Shown here: in pieces, positions 8,216-16,063 of the stretch
How the letters are laid out: every line of letters begins with the position of its first letter
How positions within the stretch are numbered: the first letter of the stretch is position 1
From: Bacteroidales bacterium
GTDB lineage: Bacteria > Bacteroidota > Bacteroidia > Bacteroidales > UBA1402
Length of the DNA stretch: 64,000 bases
NCBI GenBank assembly: GCA_017380635.1
Contig: JAFODP010000003.1
Location: forward strand, 1-64,000
Reading direction: 5' to 3'
Program-made: the position numbers and the translations under genes
The notes under the pieces: generated by a model
Told to the model about the DNA's origin: nothing
Databases searched by the model: none
What the model saw: the letters and a program-made list of their open reading frames with translations, nothing else

Positions 8216-8246
8216 CAAGGCACTATCTTTTGTCTATTTGACGATG

Positions 8247-8254
8247 CAAAGGTA
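8247..8254 (-). promoter_or_regulatory. -7 box ahead of the lipoprotein leader
   Basis: The minus strand reads TACCTTTG, matching TAnnTTTG. No clear -33 TTTG is seen at 19-21 bp. It lies between the integrase stop and the structured leader, so the transcript would carry about 220 nt before the lipoprotein ATG. Confidence 0.5.
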
Positions 8255-8300
8255 ATAAAGAAATTCCGCTTTCTGAAATTTGAATGCGTTTAAGTTACGA

Positions 8301-9509
8301 TTAGCCAAAGATATCCACTTCTTTTGCTGAATTTATAGTCGCTGCTAAGTCATACTTAACATAACGTTTGGTCATTTCAAGAGTTTTGTGCCCCAAACAT
8401 TTCGATAGTTCAAATATGCCCATTTGCTGTTCCTGAATCATTAAGGTAGCAAATGTATGGCGTGCAGAATGAAAGGTTATATGCTTTTTTATTCCCGCTA
8501 TTTTTGTCAGTTTTGATAAGATGTTATTTACCGTAGATGATGATATATTATCAAATACATTAACATCTGTTTTTAGTAACGATTTTCCTTTTGATAGTTC
8601 CAATAGAATACTCCGAGAATAGGTGTATAATGGGGTACAAACACTCCCTTGGGTCTTTACTTGAATCTTTGTTATAATACCCTTTACATAGCCTTCTTGT
8701 TTTTCTAAATCAACGTGTTTCCATTTTAAATCTATTATATCAGAATATCTTAATCCGCAATAACAAGAAAATAGATACATCTGCAATACCTTATATTGCT
8801 TTGATGAATGAGAAAATTTACCTCTAAGTCCTCTCATTGCATTAAGTTCGTTAATGTCAAGGAATATTTCTTTTTCATTTCCTTGGGGGATTCTAAAACG
8901 TCCATCATACGGATTGTCAACATCTATTTTATGTCTTTTAATATCCAATATTACGGCTCTGAGATTTTTATGTTTTGAACCTCTTGAGGAAGGCATATTC
9001 TTACATTCGTCACTACATAGATAATCATCAAAATCCTCAATTAAAGACAATGAAATATCTGATATAAGAATTTCTTTCCCTTCTCTGAATTTTCGTAATA
9101 CATTCCTTGTATTTTTATACACATCTATCGAAGATTCTTTTATTCCCATATTCCTCTTCCTTTCCAGGAACTTATCATAATAGTCAAAGAATGACATTTG
9201 GGAGGGATTTTCTTTTTTTCTTCCAGAGCAAAAATCTTTAACGAGTTCCAAAGTTATCTTTTGCTCGTCAAGTTCAAGGCGATTTATATAGGTTATTATT
9301 TTTTGAATTTTTGTTTGGAGTTGCCCTTGCAATATGCTATTCTTAGGAGACTTTTTCTTGTCATTCCAATCTTCTTTAGAAACTTCAATTCCTGTAGGAA
9401 TCTTGGATTCCTTCCCTTCGATTCTTATTCTTAGATACACTGGATATGTACCATTTCTTTTTTGCTTTTTGTCAGTACGCAAACAAGGATTTATCGAGAA
9501 TTTGTCCAT
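8301..9509 (-). CDS. Tyrosine recombinase (integrase) of the element
   Basis: 402 residues. The N-terminal arm-binding domain (residues about 5-50; GTYPVYLRIRIEGKESKIPT) and a SAM-like core-binding domain (about 100-190) precede the catalytic domain. Visible catalytic residues are Arg in CGLRYSD (about 254), His and Arg in HSARH (about 346-349), His in LGHKT and Tyr in KRYVKYD (about 382), so the active site looks complete. It is the typical Bacteroidota phage-integrase type that moves integrative elements. Its 5' end is about 175 bp from the right 20-bp repeat, the usual arrangement of an integrase gene next to its attachment site. Confidence 0.93.
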   Translation of the reverse strand: MDKFSINPCLRTDKKQKRNGTYPVYLRIRIEGKESKIPTGIEVSKEDWNDKKKSPKNSILQGQLQTKIQKIITYINRLELDEQKITLELVKDFCSGRKKENPSQMSFFDYYDKFLERKRNMGIKESSIDVYKNTRNVLRKFREGKEILISDISLSLIEDFDDYLCSDECKNMPSSRGSKHKNLRAVILDIKRHKIDVDNPYDGRFRIPQGNEKEIFLDINELNAMRGLRGKFSHSSKQYKVLQMYLFSCYCGLRYSDIIDLKWKHVDLEKQEGYVKGIITKIQVKTQGSVCTPLYTYSRSILLELSKGKSLLKTDVNVFDNISSSTVNNILSKLTKIAGIKKHITFHSARHTFATLMIQEQQMGIFELSKCLGHKTLEMTKRYVKYDLAATINSAKEVDIFG

Positions 9510-9682
9510 ACAGTTTATTTTACAATTGCCTTAATTCACACACTAATTTATTGGCTTTTCACCAATAGACAAAATTTTTGCCAAAGAATTCATCTGGAAG
9601 TACCAAAGATTAGGAAAATAGACATTGTAAAGGCTATAAATATTGCCGTAAACTCGTTAATTGCAAAAACTGAATTTAATAG

Positions 9683-9702
9683 AGGGGCGGTAATAGGGGC
9701 GG
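9683..9702. repeat. Right attachment-like repeat
   Basis: AGGGGCGGTAATAGGGGCGG, the partner of 5089-5108, followed at once by a T-rich stretch. Located 174 bp upstream of the integrase start. Confidence 0.6.
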
Positions 9703-9851
9703 TTTTTTTGACACTTAATGAGTATTAGAAACCTATGATTTTTAATGAAAACGAAACTAACAATTGATTTACAGCATTTTTATTGTCATTTAAGTTCATA
9801 GAAAATCAATCATGAAGTTCTAAAAGAATTTTACATATTATATAACAGCCG

Positions 9852-9876
9852 AACTGTTCGGAAATTCCGAATAGTT
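9852..9876. promoter_or_regulatory. Near-perfect 25-bp palindrome
   Basis: AACTGTTCGGAA and TTCCGAATAGTT flank a single central A, with one mismatch in the 12-bp arms. There is no T run, so it is more likely a protein-binding site than a terminator. Its owner is unknown. Confidence 0.45.
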
Positions 9877-9885
9877 GCAATATAA

Positions 9886-9924
9886 ATGGACTCACAAGAC
9901 TATATTGTGGGTTCATTTGTTTTT
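9886..9924 (+). terminator. Intrinsic terminator, probably left from the unit interrupted by the element
   Basis: ATGGACTCACAA (9886-9897) pairs with TTGTGGGTTCAT (9905-9916), 12 pairs including two G-U, with a 7-nt loop and a T-rich tail. No plus-strand gene lies directly upstream. The nearest is the AlbA-type gene ending at 5024 beyond the element. Confidence 0.6.
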
Positions 9925-9958
9925 AGTCCACAAAAGATTAAATGCACAAACATTTACT

Positions 9959-10014
9959 CAACCTATCATAAAATGAAGAAAAAGTATTACTTTTGCATAT
10001 TATATGATAGGTTG
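9959..10014 (+). promoter_or_regulatory. hipBA promoter with inverted-repeat operator
   Basis: A perfect 12-bp inverted repeat (CAACCTATCATA at 9959-9970 and its complement at 10003-10014) brackets a -7 box TACTTTTG (9988-9995). The right half-site ends 5 bp before the hipB ATG. HipB-type antitoxins repress their own operon by binding paired operators, so autoregulation is the natural reading. Confidence 0.65.
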
Positions 10015-10019
10015 TGAGT

Positions 10020-10340
10020 ATGGCAAAGAGTACAATGGGGACTAAATTGCCCCGAAAGTTAGAGCAGAAAATGCAGATTGTTGGTGAGCAAATAAAGCTT
10101 GCTCGCTTGCGTCGTAATTTGAGTGTTGCACAGGTAGCGGAACGTGCGACTTGTTCACCACTTACGGTTTCACGCATAGAGAAAGGGGTGCCAACAGTAG
10201 CGATAGGCATCTATCTGCGTGTGTTGTATGCTTTGCAGCTTGATGATGATATTCTCTCATTAGCTAAGGATGACGAACTCGGCAGAGCATTGCAGGATAT
10301 GAATTTGCCACAGCGTGAAAGGGCATCTAAAAAGGAGTAG
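10020..10340 (+). CDS. hipB: HipB-like HTH antitoxin/regulator
   Basis: 106 residues from the ATG at 10020; a GTG six bases upstream is also in frame. An XRE-type helix-turn-helix spans residues about 20-75 (GEQIKLARLRRNLSVAQVAE, then LTVSRIEKG). In HipBA modules HipB binds operator DNA and neutralises the HipA kinase. The hipA gene follows 6 bp later, and a repeat-bracketed promoter lies immediately upstream. The AT-rich surroundings and the place beside a mobile element fit an accessory toxin-antitoxin pair. Alternatively it is a plain XRE regulator, but the partner gene makes HipB much more likely. Confidence 0.88.
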   Translation: MAKSTMGTKLPRKLEQKMQIVGEQIKLARLRRNLSVAQVAERATCSPLTVSRIEKGVPTVAIGIYLRVLYALQLDDDILSLAKDDELGRALQDMNLPQRERASKKE

Positions 10341-10346
10341 TAGGCT

Positions 10347-11588
10347 ATGAAGAAGTTGTATGTATATGCCGATTTTGATTGGCTCAAGGAGATTGAGTTG
10401 GTTGGAGAACTTGGCTACGAATCGCTTCGTGGCTCGGATAGTTATAGTTTTAAGTTTGCCGATAGTTGGATAAAGAAGTACAATGCCATTACCCTCAGCG
10501 AAGATCTTAATAACTATCCGGGGATACAATACACTCAGCCGAATAAAGATATTTTCGGTTGCTTTGCCGATGCTCTGCCCGACAGATGGGGAAGAACCCT
10601 TCTCCTCCGTCGTGAGCAGATATTGGCACAAGAGGAGAGCAGATCAGTTCGCCGACTATCATCGTTTGACTTCTTAACTGGAATTGATGACTTTTCACGT
10701 ATGGGTGGTTTCCGTTTCAAGGAAGTACCTGATGGCGAGTTTATAAACGCTGACAACTCTTTGCGTATTCCACCATTGACAGACTTGCGCGAACTCATTG
10801 CAGCGAGTAAAGAGATTGAGAAAAGCGAGGAGGCTAATGCACTTCCCGAAAAACGATGGATTGCTCAACTCGTCCAGCCGGGTTCTTCGCTCGGTGGTGC
10901 TCGTCCTAAAGCGAATGTTATAGATGCGGACCGTAGTATATATGTCGCAAAGTTCCCCTCATTAAAAGATGATTATGATGCAGGATTGTGGGAGCATTTC
11001 TGCCATCTATTAGCCAAAAATGCAGGCATTAACGCTGCCGAAACAAAGGTGCTTGCAATTAACGACAAGCATCATACACTCCTTTCTCGTCGCTTTGATA
11101 GAACGGATGATGGCAAGCGAATTCATTTTGCATCTGCAATGACATTGCTCGGGTTAAATGATGGCGACAACGCAACAACGGGACACGGATATATTGACAT
11201 TGTTGATTTTATCATAAGCGGTTGTACCGATGTTGATGCGAACTTGCGAGAATTGTTCCGCCGAGTTGCATTCAATATCTGCATAGGCAACAGCGATGAT
11301 CATTTTCGTAATCACGGATTTTTGCTCACCGCGAAAGGGTGGACACTATCGCCGGCATACGATATGAACCCAACGCAGAATGACCATCAAAGTTTGCTCA
11401 TCAATAGCAAGACCAACAAAGCAGATTTGTCTATTTTGCTCAATTCGTGTGAGGAGTATATGTTAACGCCAGAGGTTGCAAAAGGCATCATCAACGAGGT
11501 GCTTTCAGCAATTAAAGACTGGCGTACATTAGCAAACAGATTAGGCATTGCAAAACGAGAAATAAACCTGTTTGAAGGAGTCTTTTAA
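10347..11588 (+). CDS. hipA: HipA-like serine/threonine kinase toxin
   Basis: 413 residues. HipA kinases phosphorylate translation factors or aminoacyl-tRNA synthetases and induce dormancy. Seen here: an N-terminal HipA_N-like domain (residues 1-110, with FGCFADALPDRWGR), a glycine-rich ATP-binding loop GSSLGGARPK with serines where HipA autophosphorylates, a catalytic NSDDHFRNHGF segment and LSPAYDMNP (DFG-like metal site). The kinase core therefore looks intact. An AAGGAG-like sequence sits about 10 bp before the ATG. Full length for the family. The specific target cannot be predicted. Confidence 0.92.
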   Translation: MKKLYVYADFDWLKEIELVGELGYESLRGSDSYSFKFADSWIKKYNAITLSEDLNNYPGIQYTQPNKDIFGCFADALPDRWGRTLLLRREQILAQEESRSVRRLSSFDFLTGIDDFSRMGGFRFKEVPDGEFINADNSLRIPPLTDLRELIAASKEIEKSEEANALPEKRWIAQLVQPGSSLGGARPKANVIDADRSIYVAKFPSLKDDYDAGLWEHFCHLLAKNAGINAAETKVLAINDKHHTLLSRRFDRTDDGKRIHFASAMTLLGLNDGDNATTGHGYIDIVDFIISGCTDVDANLRELFRRVAFNICIGNSDDHFRNHGFLLTAKGWTLSPAYDMNPTQNDHQSLLINSKTNKADLSILLNSCEEYMLTPEVAKGIINEVLSAIKDWRTLANRLGIAKREINLFEGVF

Positions 11589-11599
11589 TGCTTCCAACA

Positions 11600-11647
11600 A
11601 AAATCCCTACCATCTCAATCCTATTGGACTTGGGTGGCAGGGATTTT
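11600..11647. terminator. Bidirectional terminator between hipA and the efflux operon
   Basis: AAAATCCCT (11600-11608) pairs with AGGGATTTT (11639-11647) around a 30-nt loop that holds a further ACC/GGT pairing. A and T runs flank the stem on both sides, so it can serve both convergent genes. Confidence 0.65.
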
Positions 11648-11650
11648 ATT

Positions 11651-13000
11651 TTACTCACCGAGCATGTCGAGAATTTGGCCGCTTAGGTGGAGGAGCGAGA
11701 TTTCGCAAAGCTTGATGTTGTATTCGGCTTGCAAAAGACGCTTTTCCGATTCGAGCAAACTGAGCTGGGCTTCGCGCAATTCGATGCCGGAAAGCTCGCG
11801 CAGACGATAACGTTCCATGGCGATGTCGAAGTTGATTTGGGCCACCACCTGGTTGTCGCGCTCGATGTTGTACAGCTTGATGTTGTTGGTGTAAGCCGTC
11901 CACAAGTTGGCCATATCGGTTTTCAGCGCTAACTGGAATTGCTCTATTTGCAACTGCTTGTTTTCCATCTGAATGCGGGCGTTCTGCTGTTCGCGACGAC
12001 GATTCATGCCATCGAAAAGCGTGATGCCGGCGGTGATGCCAAATTGCGGACCCATTTGCGTCTGACGAAGATAAGTGCTGTTTTCGAAGCTGTTGTCGCG
12101 CCATTGATAGCTGCCGTTCAGTTTGAGGTAAGGATAATTGCGGCTTTGGGCCTGTTTCAGATCCAATTGCGACAAACGATGATTTTTGTAAGCAACCAGC
12201 AGTTGGGCATTGTTTTCTTGTGCCGCTATCCAAATGGAGTCGCGCAAGATGCAAGTGTCGATGGCAATGCTGGTGTCGGCCAAGGCAAGCGGTGCTTCGA
12301 TGCTGTCGAGGGCCATCAGTTGGTTGAGTTTGAAACGCGAGGCGGCCACCACTTCCAATTGGGTGATGTAGGCCGAATGGTCGGCATTGTAATCGACCTG
12401 AGCCTGCTGATAATCAAGACCCGAAGCTGCACCGATACCATAACTGGCTTCCACAATATACAGACGATCTTGCGAGAATTCCAAACTGGCTTTCAGGTTG
12501 GCCAAACTAAGCTGTTCCTTGATATAATTGTAATATTCGGCCGAAAGATTCGCTACGAAATCTTCCAAGGCCATACGCGTATTGAGTTCGCCCATGGCTT
12601 TGAGTTCCTGCAAGCGCGCATAATTGCTTTGGATGCTGAATCCGTTGAACAAGGTCCATTCGGCGGTGATGGCAGCGTTGAGCGTTCCGTTGTAGGCGGC
12701 AGGCGAGTGGCTAAGGCTGTCGTTGGCCCAAGTGTAGTCATTGCTGTAGGCCGTGCCGCTGTAACCACCGTTCAGTGCGATGCTGGGTAATTGTCCGGCG
12801 TTGCCGCGCGTGGCATTGTTGCGGGCGATGATTTCTTCGTTACGCACGATGCGCAAATCGAAATTGCGTTCCAATCCGATGTTGAGGCAATCTTCCAGGC
12901 TGAGCGGCGCGTTTTCGGCACTTTGCTGTGCAGGCTGCTGCGCAAACAGGTTTCCGGCAAACAAAGCCAAAACAATAAAGAGACAATATAGTTGTTTCAT
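11651..13000 (-). CDS. TolC/OprM-family outer membrane efflux channel
   Basis: 449 residues with signal peptide MKQLYCLFIVLALFAGNLFA. Two internally related halves of long heptad-like helices are visible (SLEDCLNIGLERNFDLRIV and the later region ending ELREAQLSLLESEKRLLQAE), as in outer membrane factors, which form the trimeric exit duct of tripartite pumps. It is the last gene of a three-gene minus-strand operon, 11 bp after the RND permease. Substrates cannot be told from sequence. Confidence 0.92.
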   Translation of the reverse strand: MKQLYCLFIVLALFAGNLFAQQPAQQSAENAPLSLEDCLNIGLERNFDLRIVRNEEIIARNNATRGNAGQLPSIALNGGYSGTAYSNDYTWANDSLSHSPAAYNGTLNAAITAEWTLFNGFSIQSNYARLQELKAMGELNTRMALEDFVANLSAEYYNYIKEQLSLANLKASLEFSQDRLYIVEASYGIGAASGLDYQQAQVDYNADHSAYITQLEVVAASRFKLNQLMALDSIEAPLALADTSIAIDTCILRDSIWIAAQENNAQLLVAYKNHRLSQLDLKQAQSRNYPYLKLNGSYQWRDNSFENSTYLRQTQMGPQFGITAGITLFDGMNRRREQQNARIQMENKQLQIEQFQLALKTDMANLWTAYTNNIKLYNIERDNQVVAQINFDIAMERYRLRELSGIELREAQLSLLESEKRLLQAEYNIKLCEISLLHLSGQILDMLGE

Positions 13001-13011
13001 CGTTGTGCTGT

Positions 13012-16000
13012 TTAGTCGTTAATAATTTCTTCCTGACGCTGGTTGGTCGAGAACATTTCGTAAATGGCGGGCACCACAAACAAACAGAGAATGGTGGAAA
13101 TGAGCATACCGCCCACTACGCCGGTTCCCATGGCAATACGGCCTTGCGCACCTTCGCCCGTTGCAAACATCAAGGGAAGCAAACCGAGAATGGTAGAAAC
13201 ACTGGTCATCAGAATAGGACGCATACGTTGTACGGCGGCGCTGCGCACGGCTTCTTTTTTGCTGAGGCCTTCTTTCTGACGTTGGTTGGCAAATTCCACG
13301 ATAAGAATACCGTTTTTCGCTACCAGACCAATCAACATAATCAAACCGATTTCGCTGTAAATGTTCATGGTGATACCGAAAATCTGCATGAAAATAAGTC
13401 CACCCACCAAAGCCAAAGGCACGGTTGTCATCACAATAAAAGGATCCTTGAAACTTTCAAACTGAGCCGCCAAAACCAGAATAATCAATACGATGGCCAA
13501 GGCAAAGGCAAACAGCAAGCTCGACGAGCTTTCGCTAAACTCTTTCGATTCGCCGCTGAGAGCGGTACGGAAACTGTCGTCCAACACTTTGTCGGCAATG
13601 CGGTCCATTTCCTTGATACCGTCACCGATGGTGTAGCCAGGCGCCAAACCAGAAGAAACCGTGGCCGAAATAAAGCGGTTGTAGCGATACAACTTGGGCG
13701 GCGCTACGTTTTCTTCGAAAGTAACCAGGTTGTCGAGAGAAATCATGTGACCATTGTCGTTGCGCACGTAAATCGCCTTCAAATCGAGCGGCTTATTACG
13801 CTGTTGACGGTTGATTTCGCCCAAAATCTGATATTGTTTTCCGTTCATGTAGAAGTAGCCCATACGCTGTCCGCTGAGCGCGTACTGCAAAGTTTGTGCG
13901 ATGTTTCTGGTGCTGACGCCCAAAAGCGTGGCTTTGTCGCGGTCGATGATGATGCGGGTTTCGGGTTTGGTAAACTTCAAATCGACGTCGGCCATGCGGA
14001 ACACGGGGCTGGCATTCACTTCTTCCATGAATGTGGGGATGAATTCCTGCAATTTTTCCAAACTGGGCGCTTGCAACACATAGTTGACAGGCATACCGCC
14101 ACGACGTCCGCCGAAAGTGGATTGCTGTTGCACGAAACTACGGGCCGCGGTGGCTTTTCTCACTTCGTTCGACAGCGCTTCGGCAATTTCCATCTGACTG
14201 CGGTTGCGGTCTTGAATGTCTGTCAGGAAAAGGTTGACGAAGCCGTTTCCGCTGGATGCACGCGATACGATGGATTGTTTTTCGGGCGTCATTGAATCGA
14301 CGATGTTGGTGATTTCGTCGGTATAATCGCGGATGTATTCAAAGGTACTACCTTCTTGTCCCAAAATTCTGACGGTGATGCTCGAACGGTCTTCGAGTGG
14401 CGCCAATTCGGTAGGCGTTTTTCCCCAGAAATAGATAACGCCCACGAAAGAAACTATTACCAGCGCCATGCCCATCCATTTGTGGCGCAAGAAAGCGTTC
14501 AATCCTTTTTCATAAATATTGGTAAGGCCAACGAAGAAAGGTTCGGTCTTGTTGTAGAACCAGCTTTTCTTGTCGCGGCGTTTCAGAATCTTGGTGGCCA
14601 ACATGGGCGTAAAGGTGAGCGCAGCGAACGACGAAATAATCACGGCACCCGCAATAACGATACTGAATTCCTTGAACAAACGTCCCGTCATACCATCCAT
14701 AAAGACGATGGGAATGAACACGGCCACCAGCGTGATAGTGGTAGAAATAACGGCAAAGAAAATTTCCTTCGATCCTTCGATACCGGCTTTAATGGGTCGC
14801 ATGCCTTTCTCGATGCGGACGTAGATATTTTCCGTCATTACGATGGCGTCGTCCACCACCAGACCCACCGAAAGCACCACGGCCAACATGGTTAGAACGT
14901 TGATTGAGAATCCCGCGACGAACATCACGAAGAAAGCTCCCACCAACGATACCGGAATCACCATCACAGGAATCAGGGTAACGCGCCAGTCGCGCAAGAA
15001 AAGGAAGATGATGATAATCACCAGAATAAATGCCACCACGATGGTTTCCTTCACTTCGTTGATAGAGGCGCGGATAAAACGCGTATTGTCGTAGGTGACG
15101 TCGATTTCCACATCGTCGGGCAAGTCTTTGCGAAGCTGGTTGATGCGGACATACACTTCGTCGGCAATATCGATATGGTTGGCGCCGGGCTGAGGAATCA
15201 CCACCACATTCACGGCCGGAATGTTGTTCTTGCGCAGCACGCTTCGCATATCTTCGGGCGCCAGTTCGGCATGACCAACATCCTGAAAACGTACAATCTT
15301 GTCGCCACTTTTCTTGATGATGATGCTGTTGAATTCTTCGGCCGTCTGCATCAGACCCATGGTACGGATAGACAACTCGATGGTGTTACCTTCGATGCTT
15401 CCCGAGGGTAATTCCACGTTTTCGTTGTCGATGGCATTCTTTACGTCGATGGGCGTTACGCCGTAACCGGCCATTTTTACCGGATCGAGCCACAGACGCA
15501 TAGAGTATTTCTTGATACCCCAAATGTCCACACCGCTCACGTTGGGAATGGTTTGCAAACGTTCTTTGATGGTAAGGTCGGCAATTTCACTCACTTCCAT
15601 CAAGGAACGGCTGTCGCTGCGCACACTGATTTGGATGATAGGCGTGGCATCGGCATCGGCTTTCGAAACCGTAGGCGGGTCGCAGTCGCGGGGAAGATAA
15701 CGTTGGGCACGCGATACTTTGTCGCGCACGTCGTTGGCAGCCGTTTCCAAATCGACGCTCAATTCAAATTCGATGATGATGCGGCAAGATCCTTGGCTAC
15801 TGGTTGACGACAAAGAACGGATGCCGGGAATACCATTGATGTTTTGTTCCAAAGGTTCGGTAATCTGGCTTTGGATAACGTCGGCATTGGCACCGGGATA
15901 ACTTACATTGACAGAGATAATAGGGTTGTCGACGCTGGGGAATTCGCGTACCCCCAACGAAGCGTAACTGATGACACCGAAAATAACGATGATCAGAATC

Positions 16001-16050
16001 ACTACGGTAGACAGTACCGGACGGCGGATACTTAGTTCTGAAATATTCAT
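13012..16050 (-). CDS. RND efflux pump permease (AcrB/HAE1 type)
   Basis: 1012 residues. The start MNISELSIRRPVLSTVVIL is the classic first membrane helix of hydrophobe/amphiphile RND pumps. Twelve membrane helices and two large periplasmic loops are expected and hydrophobic blocks fit this. The proton-relay aspartate pair is visible in GLVVDDAIVM, and the C-terminal helices include LIMLIGLVAKNGILIVEFAN. The protein exports drugs, bile acids or similar compounds from periplasm or inner membrane in exchange for protons. Gap to the adaptor gene is 13 bp. Full length for the family. Confidence 0.96.
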   Translation of the reverse strand: MNISELSIRRPVLSTVVILIIVIFGVISYASLGVREFPSVDNPIISVNVSYPGANADVIQSQITEPLEQNINGIPGIRSLSSTSSQGSCRIIIEFELSVDLETAANDVRDKVSRAQRYLPRDCDPPTVSKADADATPIIQISVRSDSRSLMEVSEIADLTIKERLQTIPNVSGVDIWGIKKYSMRLWLDPVKMAGYGVTPIDVKNAIDNENVELPSGSIEGNTIELSIRTMGLMQTAEEFNSIIIKKSGDKIVRFQDVGHAELAPEDMRSVLRKNNIPAVNVVVIPQPGANHIDIADEVYVRINQLRKDLPDDVEIDVTYDNTRFIRASINEVKETIVVAFILVIIIIFLFLRDWRVTLIPVMVIPVSLVGAFFVMFVAGFSINVLTMLAVVLSVGLVVDDAIVMTENIYVRIEKGMRPIKAGIEGSKEIFFAVISTTITLVAVFIPIVFMDGMTGRLFKEFSIVIAGAVIISSFAALTFTPMLATKILKRRDKKSWFYNKTEPFFVGLTNIYEKGLNAFLRHKWMGMALVIVSFVGVIYFWGKTPTELAPLEDRSSITVRILGQEGSTFEYIRDYTDEITNIVDSMTPEKQSIVSRASSGNGFVNLFLTDIQDRNRSQMEIAEALSNEVRKATAARSFVQQQSTFGGRRGGMPVNYVLQAPSLEKLQEFIPTFMEEVNASPVFRMADVDLKFTKPETRIIIDRDKATLLGVSTRNIAQTLQYALSGQRMGYFYMNGKQYQILGEINRQQRNKPLDLKAIYVRNDNGHMISLDNLVTFEENVAPPKLYRYNRFISATVSSGLAPGYTIGDGIKEMDRIADKVLDDSFRTALSGESKEFSESSSSLLFAFALAIVLIILVLAAQFESFKDPFIVMTTVPLALVGGLIFMQIFGITMNIYSEIGLIMLIGLVAKNGILIVEFANQRQKEGLSKKEAVRSAAVQRMRPILMTSVSTILGLLPLMFATGEGAQGRIAMGTGVVGGMLISTILCLFVVPAIYEMFSTNQRQEEIIND

Positions 16051-16063
16051 GGCAAGTATCCGA

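Larger units (their letters stand above)
5089..9702. mobile_element. Compact integrated element (Rep + Xis-like HTH + tyrosine integrase + two cell-envelope genes), about 4.6 kb
   Basis: Five genes all on the minus strand (integrase, lipoprotein, membrane protein, Xis-like HTH, Rep) lie between two 20-bp repeats at 5089-5108 and 9683-9702 that differ at only two positions. The block separates the end of the AlbA-type gene from a terminator-like hairpin at 9886-9924, as if it had been inserted between a gene and its terminator. Content fits a minimal integrative replicon or ssDNA-phage-like satellite: there is no relaxase, no Zot-type assembly ATPase and no capsid gene. The boundaries are inferred from the repeats, not from an empty site. 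Confidence 0.6.
9510..10013. other. Intergenic region at the right end of the element
   Basis: No gene is supported. In order it contains AT-rich DNA, the right repeat (9683-9702), a near-perfect palindrome (9852-9876), a terminator-like hairpin (9886-9924) and the hipBA promoter/operator (9959-10014). Confidence 0.7.

Noticed and set aside
9462-9728. Plus-strand frame of 88 codons over the integrase start and right repeat
   Set aside because: Begins inside the integrase gene on the opposite strand, has no recognisable product and overlaps the attachment-like repeat.
13003-14295. Plus-strand frame of 430 codons antisense to the RND permease
   Set aside because: Histidine/glutamine-rich low-complexity product typical of antisense translation, with no start signals.
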